A stretch of 64,000 nucleotides of DNA from Himantopus leucocephalus (GCA_003993805.1 RSEF01000019.1:9923465-9987464); one strand, 5' to 3'; numbered from the stretch's first letter, positions 23,671 to 36,060 are shown. Notes: a model not told the origin generated them from the letters alone. A program made the numbers and translations.

Positions 23671-26600
23671 GAAGCGCGGCAGACACCGAGCGCTTTCCAA
23701 GCGCCGTCCTCAGCTCCTGGCGCAGAGAAAAAAAGGGGTTGAGCTTCCCTGTCCGGTTCGGAGCTGCGTGCTCCCATCCCAGGGGCCGCCACTTCTCCCT
23801 TCCCGTGTTTGAGTCTCTCCTTTCCTCTGCGTTCTCCTCCCCTGCCTCCTTCTGCGTGCCGCACCACGGCCAGGCATGAGTGCAAACCGATGAAGTGACA
23901 AAACCTGGAAGACACCAGCTGGTCCTGACGGTGGCTGAAGCCTTAACGTGGATTTTGTGTCTAACTTTTCTGACTCATTTCTTAATCAGATCTTTTTCAA
24001 AGTCTCACGGTCACTCACCGTTAATTCTCTGTAGGAGCTCTTAGAAAGAATCTTGTTTCGAGATGTGGGATGGCCAAAAACACTGGAACGCTTTTTCCAT
24101 AAAACCTACATCTTATTTCACAGTCCTGTGACTGCTTTTAAAAATAGTTTCTCCCTACATCTCCCAAATCCCTTCCCCTGTTCCATCATCTTTGAAGTGA
24201 GATAAACCAGACAAATATCAAGATTTATTTTTTTTTACTTTTTTATAACATTTACCAGATTAGCAAATAGGGATTTACTTTGTGCTTCCCTTCTACTGTG
24301 CTGTTTCTGTAAGAGATAAGTAAAACTCTGTACCAGAGAGGGCTGCCTGGGCTGCTCAGCATTGCGTCAGGCTGTCGGTTCCTGCGAAGGAAGAACAGAT
24401 CCTTGACCTTGGATCTCTGCTACAAAACTCCTTCCATTTGATCTCCAAACCTGTTTGTAATTGCCAGATCTACAAACGATGTCTTTGGGTGACGATGTCC
24501 ATATAAATATGTATATATCATTTCATTTCGTAACTAAGACATTGTGTCCATGGCGCGTTGCGAGACTCTGCCACGCAGACTAGATCTTGCCATCATCCAT
24601 CCTACAAGTAGTCCTTCTCTTACCTAAAGTTCAATCGGCCATAATGAGATTAAAGCACAGTTTAAAGATACAACTTTCAGATTCTTTCCCTTACACCTGC
24701 TTTTGGTTGCTCAGCCGTATTTCTGCAATACTACAATCTACTTTCAGCCTATTCGGGAATCACTGTTTACGATTTTGGCTTGAGCCTCTATTTCTAGTAT
24801 GGGTGAAATGTGCACTGCAGATTGAGGGTGGATGGTTGGAACAGGGGGCTTGTATGGTCCCAAAAGAAATTCAGTGTTATATTTTCCTCTTGGATTCAGT
24901 AAAAGCATGTTTTGTTCTGGTTTTTTTTCTTTTTTTTTTTTTTAAATAATTGGCCTACGCAGAAAATCCTAGATTTCCATTTAGTACCATTTCAAGTAAA
25001 AATAGCGGCTCTTCATTCCGTTATTGCCTTGCGTTTAGAATAATTCAGAATCTGATTTTACTGGATGTTTAGGCTTCATTTGATAATAAGAAGGCAAGAG
25101 TAGTTTCCTTACCGCTTTATTCTCCAACTGTGTTTACTTTTTCATAGCAACACAGATTTTTATTTCTTAAGAATTTCAGGGTGATTTAAGCATCCATTAA
25201 TGTCCACTTCAACATGTTTTTACTAGTTTTGACATGTAATTTCCTGAACACGCTGACACTTCCCACCCTCATAGTCTCAAGGCAAATGTTGTTCCACCAA
25301 CACCAATTTTCCTATTTGTTCACTAAATTTTCCTCTTTGATTTTGCTAGTTGGCGATGAAAAAAAGTTGAGTTTCCATTATCAGCTCAGATCAATAAATC
25401 TGAATGAGAAAAAAAGAGGAAACCTCAGCTCAGGGGAGTCCCAGTCGGCAAACATTTACTGATAAAGAAAACACTCGTATATCTGACACGTCATCAGCTG
25501 CCAGTGTTTGCTTACGCCCCAAGTGCTTGTCGCTACAAGAAGAAACTTACTGCCACGGGAGCTGGGTTTCCACGGTCCCTCCGAGAGCTGCTTTCAGTCA
25601 GAGCTTTGGTTATGAACCGCCAAGCGAAACACAATGGAGACTGCTGTTTTCAAGCAATCTTCCTCAAAAGATGGGTGACTTCAAGGGACGCTTTCAGAAA
25701 CCCACCAAAATTGCGCTCGGTTGATGGTGGGGATGAAAGAGCGCTTGCTCTGTTACCCAAGTGTTGGGTGAACTTTGCTGTCGCGGTGGATGAGATGTAG
25801 AAACATTGCTTTAGAGTTGCTGTGGCTCGTGGTTTTCTGGCCCTGATACTCCAGCTGGGTTGGTATTTATTGTTGTCAGTGGAATTTGACATTAATTTAA
25901 AAAAAAAAAATCTGAAGATGACACTGATAAGAGCAGGGAGGAATGCAGGCGGAGACTTAACCTCATACTGAGGGAGTCGTACAGTAACGTTCTCAGTTAG
26001 TTCTGTGTCTTGGTCATATTTCAGATAGGCTCTTGGTCTTCTGATCTGGAAAATCTTGAAACAAATACAGTAGGTTCGGTTGTGGTATCTCCACTGAGGA
26101 GCATTATCCACACGAGAAGTCCTAAGGGGATGCACGAAGTTGCTCAAGTGCTTTGGGCCTGGATTTAAACATGCAAGTATCTGGAAAGATATGAAAACTT
26201 TGTTTACTTTGCAGTGTGCTGCTTTCTTTAATTATTCAGTAGACCTCTGGCAACTACCTTGAAGTATGAAAAAGCTTAGTGTGGTTTATTTTTCTCTTTG
26301 TCTGTGGCATTTGATTTGAAACGTGATCATCAGTTGTTGGAGTGATACCTGTGCAGATTCATTCCTTTTCCCAAAAGGATGTCTATTCTACGTGGTCGCT
26401 TAGCGTCACATGAGTATGGTTTCTCTTCCTTGTTAATGCCTTAAAGATGGTAGTAAATATATAGGTTGGTGTCTGTATGGAAGGGTTCTTTGCAACAGAG
26501 TTTAAACCCATCTCAGTATCTCTTGGGACTGAACGATGTTTAATGCTGTTATTTCAGAGAGAGCCTGAGCTTGTCATAGACAACTTTACAAATAATGTTA

Positions 26601-27084
26601 TACCCTAAGTAGGGATTTGAGCTATAAATCTATTCTATACAACGTGAAGAAGCTCTTAGACCAGGCAGATGGCTTAAGTGCCATGCTAGGAAGCACAAGG
26701 TTTGCAAACAGGTCCTTGAAGTGAAGACTAGCACAGCTATGAGCCTCAGCAGAGATGCCCTGCAGGGTTTACCCACCTCGGTTTCCCTCATTTTAATTAT
26801 TTTTTGTGATTTACAGTAGATTAGGGCTTCACAGTACAAACTGGGTGAAAGTTGAGATCTCCCCTCAGAAGATTTGAGACCTTCAATACACTGATAGCCC
26901 TAATGTTTGCTCATTATTTTTGCAGGCAAATAGAGATTTAGCTTTGTTTATCTGTGGGATTAGTTGTTGGGATTGGCTTTGAAGCTCTGAGGATTATATT
27001 ATGATGTTTGTGCACAACACTTTAGGAAGTCTTTGCATTCCTGCAAGTATTATAAACAGTGCTCATCTGTATGGTAAAAATAGT
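23671..27084. other. Non-coding stretch
   Basis: GC-rich to about 23900, then AT-rich. T14 lies at 24930-24943. The 165-codon minus frame at 25650-26147 has no recognisable feature and overlaps plus-strand frames. Confidence 0.45.
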
Positions 27085-27345
27085 TAAATGGGAGCCATGC
27101 GAGTGGCAGCCGAAGCGCCCTGCGGTCCCTGTATCTCCATCGGGGACTGCGGCAGGGTAAAACGAGCTGTTCTCCCTACCCGGAGGTGTGGGATCGGCAT
27201 CGGATCTGCCGCTTCGCTCCGTGTGGGTTCGGCCCCCGGGGTTCTCCCCCGGCGCAGCGGTGAGGATACCCGGAGGACCACGGTGGCTCTATTGCCCCGT
27301 CGGAGCGAGGGTGAGACCACCAACAAATTCCTCGTAGGCCACGGT
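27085..27345. promoter_or_regulatory. CpG-dense patch (island-like)
   Basis: By eye there are about 25 CpGs in 260 bases, in sequence of roughly 60% GC, between AT-rich flanks. Frames are open on both strands (90 codons plus, 96 codons minus), as expected for CpG-rich DNA. TACCCGGAGG occurs twice (near 27178 and 27269). Promoter or enhancer function is inferred from CpG density alone. Confidence 0.4.
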
Positions 27346-28199
27346 AGTGACAGATGGTAACTACTTTCAATCATGACGAACTGGGCTGGATTTAAACGAG
27401 TGATTTAGAGCTGAAAGTCTCTGTATCCTATTCCCGTGAGCCCTCAAGTACTCGGGGCACACCTCATTAGTTTGATGGGAGAGAGAGAGTTTTGATTCTC
27501 AGTGTTTGCCGAATGTCTGCCCTTTTTGTCTGCTTCACTTTCTCCAAGGACTCCCTCCGATAAATCTCCCTCTAATTTGAGATTAGGCTGTTAATTGAAA
27601 AAGGGGTCATTTCAATTTTTAAAGTCGATTTGGCACTCGGCCCCTGGACGGTGTTGAAACTGGTTAAAGATCTTTCTAATCTGGACTGCAGGTGAGGGCT
27701 CTTGCCTGTGGACATGCTTTGCTGCCTGTCGGGGCGGCTCCGGCTGCTCCGGCGTTGGGACCGTGGCAGGAACCAGCTGGGGAGGAGCCGGGAGCTTTCC
27801 TGGCCGGGTGGATGTGATGCAGAGGGCATTTGCCAGTGATTTCAGTGGGTGGGCTGCGTAGGCAGAGGCAATCCTGCTCTCGGTTCGACGGAGTTTTACC
27901 ACTGGATGCCAATGTATTCACCATAAATTAAAATAATGATCACGTCCTGTCTGAATTTCTATTTCTGATTATTTATTTTCTATTTCTGATGTACTCCGAG
28001 GAGGAACTCTTCCCTGGAGACCTGAATGTCTTCCCGAGCATGACTTGGTGAAGCACCGAATGAAGTTCCCAAAGTCGAACAACCCGTAATACGTTGAAAC
28101 CAGAGCTGAGTTGTACTCCTTGAGATCAAAATTGGGGTCAGAACCTAAAATGATTTTGAGGATATTGAGAGCTGCCCACTTAAACCACCTGTTCTAGAA
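27346..28199. other. Non-coding stretch
   Basis: Moderately GC-rich at 27680-27900. A short direct repeat of TCTATTTCTGAT occurs at about 27958 and 27979. No gene recognised. Confidence 0.45.
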
Positions 28200-29490
28200 G
28201 GTAATGCAGCAATAAAAAAATGTAAAGCAGAAAGAAGGGTATCTATTTGATAATAATACAAAAAAGTCTGTCTGCTTTTTAACATTTTAATGGGGAGGGG
28301 GTTAAGTTCAGCAATTTATTAACCAATAACGTCCTAATGGGTTCTTTATTTTTTTTCTCATTATCTTCATTTTTGCATTTTAGTGTTTATTCCTTTTTCC
28401 TTATTTGGGTTATAGCGTCTCATTTTTTCTGTCCTTTCCTCTAGGAATAATGAAAACCAAAAATACCACACAGTAATGAGAAACAATAGTGTACAAAGAT
28501 TAACGTCACAAACCCATCACTGACCTCAATAACATTTCACAACATTTAGTTTTCATTACAGTGAAATGTTACTGCATACTTTTTACATGAACTTCTGAAG
28601 AAAAATATATGATAGGGCTTTCCAAAAATACACATATGTTGGGAAATAAGACTTTTAAATCAAGGGTTTTACACATACACTGATCGCATTTGACGAATCA
28701 GATGTATGGTATTAATTACTCTGAACACAGAGCAAACAGTCTTCAACATTTAGAAAACAAAGATTTTCTGCTTTGCTGATACAGACACGTGTCAGGCATT
28801 CTTCAAAAGGTGCGTTCGGACTTTTAGTGCTATTCGCTCCCTTTGGATGATGAAAGAACATTCAATTTTTAAATTGTATTTGTAAAAAGTATTGCTTGGC
28901 ATAGAGTTTAGGAAAGAACATTTAGAACAGGTTGATCCGTAACACCACAAGCAGTCTGTTTTCTATCAATGATTCCTAGCCAGCTTATTAAACAGATTTA
29001 TACAATGAAAGAATCTAATAACAAAAACATTCACCTCCTTTATTACTTGGCATTATTTATGGCTCTTACTTTTTTTTAGCTACCTTTTTATATATCGGAA
29101 TCTGCCAACATTGTATTTATAAAGTTTATGTACTCGCAGCATTTGTTGGGCAGGGATTTGGGTTACTTTATGTTTCTTTCCTCCTACACCTATTATTACT
29201 AAATCTCTATACAAATGCTCGTAAGGATTTAAAAAAGGAAAAAAAAAAATCTGGAGAAAGGGAATGTTTGAAAAATAATTAATTCTAGAGAAATGGGATT
29301 TTTAATGTACTTACATTTTAGATATTCTCTCAATAATAATCAAAAATAATGGTGCTTATGACAGAGCCTGTTCCAAGGCTGACTGTTCTCCAAAATCTTC
29401 AGTGGTGAACCATAGATCAGGAAGTGTTTACACACTGAGAAATGAAAAGTTCCTCCTACAACCATCAATTCAAATCTCTAAATATCTATA
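28200..29490. promoter_or_regulatory. AT-rich CpG-poor block, candidate conserved non-coding element
   Basis: About 1.3 kb of AT-rich sequence without recognised repeats or open frames of note, ending sharply at a GC-rich block. It contains many homeodomain-like words (ATTAATTACT near 28712, TAATTAATTC near 29276). The composition resembles vertebrate developmental enhancers or an untranslated RNA exon. I have no conservation data. Confidence 0.3.
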
Positions 29491-30245
29491 ATTACTATCC
29501 AAAGAACAACTTTGTCTTCGAGGGCTCCTTCCTTCCCTCCCCCCTTCCTTCCTTCTGTCCGTCTGTCTGAAGGCGACTGTGCTACAATGGCGCGTTTGTG
29601 GTCCCGGGATGGAGCGTTAATGGGAGCCATTGAGCGTTCTCCCACCCGCTCCCAGTGCCAGCTCGCGGCTCCCGCGCTGGGGCAGGGCTGCCCTGGCGCA
29701 GATACAGCCCTGGAACTGAAGCGCCGTCTCCTTTTCCTATAGATTGTTCTTTCCTGGCAGGGCAGATCTGCGGCTTCGCCTGCGGCCGGGGCTGCCTCTC
29801 AGACGGGGCCTGCTCAGGGACGTCACAACCTGCCATGAAAACTGCTTATTTATTTTTTTTTTCTGGAAGGCTGCTGCTTTCTTTGACGCTCCTGTGCGTG
29901 CACCGGACAGTCCCTGTGCTGAGGTTAGAAGTGCCTTGAGTTGCCTTTTCTGTATTCAGAGAGAGAAATACCGCATCGTATCTGAAAGAGGGACTGGGAG
30001 TCTTGACGGCCGTTTTGGGCTCCGCGTTCCCGCCAGCAAACCGTGAGCGGAGGAAGGACAAAAGCCGGTGGTTTGTTCTGCCTCGGCGCCCCGGCGAAGG
30101 GGAAACAGTTAAACCCTTGGAGATACGGGGAGCCGCTGGCTTCCCCACGCAAACAATAGCAGTAAACTGTTAAAATAAACAAAAAGTGAGACATAGGAAC
30201 AGGAGAAGTTGTGTATAGAGTTCTCTTGGCTGAAAACCGCAGCTC
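29491..30245. other. GC-rich block with CCTTCC simple sequence
   Basis: A degenerate (CCTT)n/(CTGT)n pyrimidine run at about 29526-29570 precedes GC-rich sequence with scattered CpGs up to about 30130. Several overlapping frames of 60-100 codons on both strands carry no recognisable motif. Confidence 0.45.
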
Positions 30246-30485
30246 TCAGAGACACCCGATGACCGTGCTTGGGGCAGAGCGGGCTGCTCGGGGCGGCAGC
30301 TGGGGCGGGAGAGTCTTTTTTTCTTTTTTTTTTCCACCCCTCCTACCTGAAGCTTTTGCTGGTTTATAAATGATCCGCCCAGGAACGGGCGCTCCGATAC
30401 TGCCTCTCGGTTTGCTTTTGTCTCCCCCCCCCGAAGCGTTCCCCCCGAATGCCCATGTTCCAGCTATTTCAGAAGAAAACCTTTT
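30246..30485. other. GC-rich to pyrimidine-rich stretch
   Basis: CpGs are clustered at about 30261-30310. A T-rich run near 30316-30333 and a C-rich run near 30423-30450 follow. No gene recognised. Confidence 0.45.
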
Positions 30486-30508
30486 NTTTTTTTTTTTTTT
30501 TTTTTTTT
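30486..30508. repeat. Poly(T) tract with an ambiguous base
   Basis: One N at 30486 followed by 22 T. The tract length is probably unreliable in this assembly. Confidence 0.95.
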
Positions 30509-33249
30509 CCACTGAGGTTAACCAAGCCGCCTTCTGTTTTGCTGTGCTCAGCAGTTAAGGCCAAAGTTTACAAGAAAAGTAATTACAGTCTTATTTTTAA
30601 TTGTAATTAACGATGAGTAAAGAATCAAAATAATCCAGCTACTTTTTTGCTGAACCAAAGCATTATATATAACGTGACAAAGAAAATGGCTTGCCCTTCA
30701 GCCATTAATTTTAGCAGCTCTGTTATGCCTAAATTACATAAACCTCTGGTGTCAGAGGGGAAGGAACATGAACCAGCTCAGATATTTCACTGGGATACGT
30801 CGCCCGTAGTTGGGTCCGAATGTGCAATGCTTTTGAAGCACTTCAGATTATGATAAATTAGCAACACGTAATTAAGAAAATCAGGAACTCCAAATAAAGA
30901 GGTCAGGAGCGAAAAATGTTGGGAATGAATCGCAAGCCTGTCTGGGTTCGTAAGATCCGTACCTGAACTCACTCTTTGGAAGGGAGTCTTTACCTTTTAT
31001 TGCAAAAGGCGTTGGAGAAGCGTGAGCGTGGCGAGGAAGCCAAGCGCGGTGCTGGTTTAGGGGGCAACACCGCCCTAAGGAGACATTAATTGCTGTAAAT
31101 GGTAGAGAGACACATACGTATGTATATGTGGAAGCACATTCAGCATAAGATGAAGATGGGAAACATTTTAACTCTCTTATTCGTAACTATATTCACTGAT
31201 TATGACCCAGAATCAAATTCTGAGCGTTGCTGCTAATTGTTACAAGTGCTGCGCTTTCTGAACGCTTTATTTAACTGGAACTGAACTCCTGTTTTCTCAC
31301 CTGACACTCACCTATACTGTGGTCGCTTTTTTTGTGTACGTGGCAGACAGTGTCAAGGGACCCAAGGAAGCGTGAGGATCAATGGCACCGTTGGCGATAA
31401 AGAAAGGAGTTGAACCCATCCTTGAAAACGCAGCAAAATGTCAGCTATCCATGTTTAAAGCCCGTACCAAGGCGGATTTTACTTGTGCTGCTGGCACTTA
31501 CACAGCCAAAAATCCAACCCGAGACGGACCTTGGCAGCATTTTTAGGGTGATCTTCATTTAAAGATGAACTATTCTTGAACAATTTCTCCAGTGTGTCTG
31601 ACACAAACAGGCTTTTCTTCGACACCAGACGTGCATGTCTTCTTGCTCCAACTATTTTTTTCTTGAACAAACATATGTATTGTAGCCAATGCAAGGAAAA
31701 TCCCACTCACTATTTATGTTTGAGTTCCCTATGTCCCATTAACAATATCCCAGTGTACTCGTGGCAGTATAGCATCTTGATCCAGATCCAGCACTGTTTT
31801 CCTGGATTCCCCTTTGGAGACTTAAGTGCCACAAAGCAATTGGTCTTATTTAGTGACCTTCCATCCCAGAGGCTCTATTTTTTGGGCACTGGAATAGTTT
31901 CCTGTCCCTTTTTTACAATTTTTGCTAAGTAGAGAGCACCTCTTACTGTGAATCTGAACCAAGGGTATTTATCAGGACTTAGCAACGCAGATTGCAACCG
32001 CTGAAACTTCATTACCCTTAAGGGGTTTATCCGCCGTCCTATGGCTGTTCTGCACGTATAGGAGGTCTCGTTTTGGTGATGCTGCTGGCCACCATGCAAA
32101 GATTTATTTATACGCACATTGTTTGAATATATTTGAACCAACACATAGCTCTCCAAGGGCAAAAGCTTTCTGCAGGGAAAAGGATCCTGCCGCCAGTGCC
32201 TTCCCTTCGAGGCTGCTCTCCTTTGTTGCAATCTATAGGTGCAGATACAGAAACAAATATATTTGGGTTTGGTATATGTTTTGCGTATATCTTTTTGGTA
32301 TGTATATTGTTATTGTGTGCGTATTAGGGTTAAATGCCACCAACGGATTTGTTGAGTGATTTCTGTAGGTAATAATGTGGAAAAATAACAGAATAGCGAC
32401 TGTTCATCCCACAGACAGGCTTAGAGGTGGGCGAAGCCGAAGGTGTAGCACTGCCTTCTCCCCGGTTCGCACGGCGCTCGCGGGACTGCCACGGCCTGTT
32501 CCCTCAGAGAACAGCTAGATCTGGCTCGGTGTAATCCCGGCAAAACCAAACCAGTGATGTGACTGATAAGGTTTTGGAAAACAGCAAAACAGGAGGGAAA
32601 ATGGTACTTGGTAGAATCATTAAATTAGAAGGATGTACCCGAGCATAAAGTCTAATAATTAGGCGCTGCCAGTTAGAATTACCTGGTTTCTTTTTAATGT
32701 ATTTTGGTATTTTAGATCACTGGATTGCCCACAGCTAATACTTAGAAAAAGTAGTGTAAAGAAATCTCTTGCCCCGCCGTATGCGTTCAGACTCCATTGA
32801 CGTTTGGCAGCCGAAGCCCTGAATGGAAAGCTAAGCCTTGTCGCCGGCTGGCGTCAGATTCCTTGTGGTTACTCTTTGTTTTTGTGGACACAGAGATTTA
32901 GATGTCTGCAGTCCCTTGAAAACCAGCAAGATGTCTGCTAGCTGGCTGGTTTCGATTCATTCCGACACCGCGAAACACGCCCCTTCGTTTCACCTCTTTG
33001 TCAGCAGCAGAAGAGTTTGGATGCTCTGCGAAAGATTTGATGACACGGTCAAACTGTTTTCACTTGAACGCGAGCCGGTGGCGACCCCACAATAAAGGCA
33101 ATGGGAAGGAGCCGTGCAAAGATCAGACGCCAATAAAGCCAGCAGTTAACCTCTCCGGCCTGACTTGAAGGCGCGCTCTGCCTAAGAATTTGTAGCTGTA
33201 TTTTAGCGCCTAATGCTGAGAGATCTGGAACTAAAACCTGTCTTGGTTA
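30509..33249. other. Non-coding stretch
   Basis: Mixed composition with no gene. A self-complementary ACATACGTATGTA word lies near 31111. Around 31576-31932 the plus strand is open for 118 codons without any recognisable domain. Confidence 0.45.
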
Positions 33250-33382
33250 ATTTTTCCCAATTTATCTCTCTCAGCTTTTTTTTCCTCTTTACTTTTTTTT
33301 TCTCCTTATTTTCCTTTTTTTTTTGTTGTTCTTTTCCTTTTTTTTTTCCCTCTTTTCTCTTTTTTTTAAATTTCTTTTTTAG
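33250..33382 (+). repeat. Long pyrimidine tract ending in AG
   Basis: About 130 bases of almost pure T/C with T6-T10 runs, ending TTTCTTTTTT-AG at 33381-33382. It looks like an over-long splice-acceptor tract but may simply be simple sequence. It directly abuts an AT-rich block. Confidence 0.8.
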
Positions 33383-33900
33383 TATAAAGGACAGTTAGGT
33401 ACATTCTTCTTTGGTATCAATAAATACAGCCCTTGTACCAATTAAAAACAATGGAATGTTATGGACTATCATTGCATAACATTTATTTTAGTATATGTTC
33501 ATGCAGATTTATTTGGGGATGGAGCCTGACTGGTTTTGTTAGCTTAGCTTTGGGAAGCTGGATTTAACAGCTACCCTCAGCTCAGTAAGTTTTCTGTCCT
33601 GTCAATGTCAGCCATTGATTTATCCAAAAAGTCGTATTGTTTACAACGGAGACATTAAATCATAAAGCAACTTTCATTGTATCCTGTGCTCAGATAGGCA
33701 AAAACATTTCCTAACTGTTAAACCAGCTGGTCTAATCTTTAATGACTTTGGTTCAGTGGCCAAATCTACTACTTTCTGCTGTTATAATGCAACATTAGAT
33801 TAGTTACTGTCTCTGAAATTGCTGTCAGTCAGGCTCTGTTTATGAAGGATCATGGTATTTTTCATAAATCATTTTTTTCTTCTTTTACTCTTTAAAGGAT
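33383..33900. promoter_or_regulatory. AT-rich CpG-poor block, candidate conserved non-coding element
   Basis: Sequence without recognised repeats. It holds a SOX-type AACAATGG word (33447-33454), an ATTGCATAA word (33471-33479, POU or C/EBP-like) and a CCAGCTGG E-box near 33724. It lies between the pyrimidine tract and the CpG cluster at 34.2 kb. Enhancer function is inferred only. Confidence 0.35.
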
Positions 33901-34194
33901 AATAGTACCGTAGCTTTGCAATTGTTTTATGAGGCAGTAATCTTGTTCCTATGAGGATAAACCGTGAGGCCAAAGGCAGGGCTTATCTCCGGAGAAGCCA
34001 GTTATTGCCGAGGAAATCGCTACAAAACATCAATTATCGCTACCGCGGCGCAGGTTTTACCCCTCGCAAATATCGAGGACGAGATTTTGTGTCAAAAACA
34101 GTCCATACGATGGGGCCCGTGAAACCGAAATGCAGGATTTATGGGATTCTGTTGCAATTAGCCCACAGTCTTCTGCAGTAAGTTTGCTTGAATA
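33901..34194. other. Transition segment with an open frame ending at GTAAGT
   Basis: The plus strand is open from the ATG at 33951 to the TAA at 34179-34181 (76 codons, basic composition). That stop lies inside CTGCA-GTAAGT, a good match to a splice donor, though the preceding base is A rather than G. I do not call it a gene because no domain is recognised. Confidence 0.3.
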
Positions 34195-35085
34195 TTGAAG
34201 GCCGAAATCCTCGGCAGTTGCTGCGCAGCCGCGCGGGTGCCGGCGGCGTGGGAGCACTGCCGGCGCAGGTCAGGTGTCGCAGGCTGCAGTCGGCTCTGCT
34301 CGCTGCGGAACCGCAGGCTTCGGCGGTGGCAAAGCCGCGTCGTGCTTGCACCGTCAAGAACAATCCATTCCCCTAAAACCACGCGGAGAATTTCTAGTTC
34401 GCTCTTAGCACCTTCGTTGTGTCTTTAATTCAGGCTGCAGGAGGAGTATTTTCCGGCTGCGCTCCGAGGCTGACGCAGCGCCGTACCCGGAGCAGCGACG
34501 CCGTGGGAGCTCACCGCCTTTAGCTAGACGTTAAGTTAAAAACATTTTTAGGCCTTTCTGTATTTAAAAGCAACCAGAGGAAAGCAGCTCGCAGCCATGA
34601 TGGCGGCGCCGAGCCCAAGATTTGCAAAACGCGAGCAGTCCCGGGCACGCTTCCCGCAACGCTCCGTGTCGCACGTGCCGGCTTGGACGTAATGTAGCAC
34701 CTCACCGGCGAACTGCTAAACGTCCTGCGTTGATGCACTCTGTCCTTAAGAGGTTTATTCAATTAACAGTTTAAACTTTCATTATATTTTGCCATTTGCT
34801 GAAGAGGATTCTTATGCATTTAATAGTTTTATGCATTTACCCATTAGTCCTTTAAGTGGGCTGGCGTGGACGAGCTCTGCCATTTTCCCAGCGGGGGCCG
34901 GGGCGGGCAGAGCAGACAGTGATACATGGCACGTGTCGCGGCCGTTTGCATCTCCCTGACCTCCTCAATCCATCTCCCTGAAGGTTGCTGCGCGTTAATC
35001 CTGCGGCAGCTGCTGGTGCAGCGGCTGCTATAGGTACTGGGGCAGGTAGCCAAGGGCTCAGGTAGCCTCTTTGCGCGCCGGGCGG
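34195..35085. promoter_or_regulatory. CpG cluster, candidate CpG-island promoter
   Basis: By eye there are about 22 CpGs in 34200-34370, about 10 in 34450-34510, and further dense groups at 34600-34690 and 34865-35085. This is the longest CpG-dense stretch of the window. A TATTTAAAAG word (34561-34570) and a YY1-like GATGGCGGC (34599-34607) lie inside. An octamer-like GTTTGCAT occurs near 34945. AT-rich CpG-poor blocks flank it on both sides. CpG clusters of this size in bird genomes often mark promoters, but no transcript is visible from sequence. Confidence 0.5.
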
Positions 35086-35099
35086 TAGAGGAGCCCAGA

Positions 35100-35390
35100 T
35101 TGGCAGTATATTTTCATCAAAACAGAAACTTAGAAGAAAATGACATATGTTCTTTAACCTAAGGACTGCTGATCACTTTAAATACTTTAAATTAATCCAG
35201 CTTCGTTTGTTAAAACTAGCATCATCTGCTTAACGACTAAGGGTGTGCTGTTTTATACTTAAAAACAGGCACCGCAACAAATCTTTCAGATCTTCCCCTG
35301 ATGCTTTACATTGATTCTCTAACAATCGCTTTACAGCAATATTAACGTTATATGTTAGCCCGTCTCCATATTCCTTTTTAAATTCTTACT
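35100..35390. promoter_or_regulatory. AT-rich block, candidate conserved non-coding element
   Basis: CpG-poor, AT-rich sequence immediately right of the CpG cluster, with no repeat recognised. It has words such as AAATACTTTAAATTAATCC near 35181. Function is inferred from composition and position only. Confidence 0.3.
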
Positions 35391-36060
35391 GCGCAGCGGT
35401 GCGCGGTTTTGGTTTCCTTACGTTGCAGATATTTCTGGCCCTGCAGAAAGCTGAGCAGGTCAGAGGATTTGTCCGCGTCCAGCCTGCTTTTCAGGGAGCT
35501 GGGGCTGCGGGCAGCCGGCTGCCCACGCCTTTGCTTCACCTGCAGGTAAATTCGTGTACTGAACGCGCAGAGTCTTACCAGTATCGGAGGCTTCCGTAAG
35601 CCAGTTTTTCAGCTCTGCTTGGCTTGTGATAACGGCCGAGAATGAAACGTCTGCTGCCTTAGAAAGGAGTTTTTAAAAAGTAAAATAAGCAGTGGCCATG
35701 TAATTAGAAAAATGTTCAGAAATGCAATAATAAATCGGATAGTTATTTCTTGTAAAAGCCCCATGAAACGGTAACTCCTGCTGGAGGCAGTTATTTCAGA
35801 CCCCGAGGAAGGAGAGAACTACGGCTTTATTTTATTTCTGCCATTTTGTACTGAAATAATCAGCATATCACATCATGAAAATAATTACTGCAAGGTCTCA
35901 GACCTTTGAACGGCTCTGTCCTCTTGCAAACAACCCTTAAATCTATGGCCGCCAGAGAAAAGGCATTCCCGGTGCAGTGCCCTCAGAAATCACTTCCATT
36001 TGGGTTTAATAGAGCCGGAGCCTGTTCCCTTAGGGACTGCTGCCACCCTTTATTTGCCAT
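35391..36060. other. Non-coding stretch
   Basis: GC-richer to 35600, then AT-rich. No gene or repeat recognised. Confidence 0.45.

Noticed and set aside
25650..26147. 165-codon minus frame
   Set aside because: Low-information composition, no domain, and overlapping plus frames over the same interval.
33213..33398. Phe/Ser-rich 61-codon frame
   Set aside because: It is the translation of a T/C simple-sequence tract.
33951..34181. Basic 76-codon frame as a protein-coding first exon
   Set aside because: Its stop codon overlaps a donor-like GTAAGT, which is intriguing, but the peptide resembles nothing I know. It is kept only as part of the exon finding.
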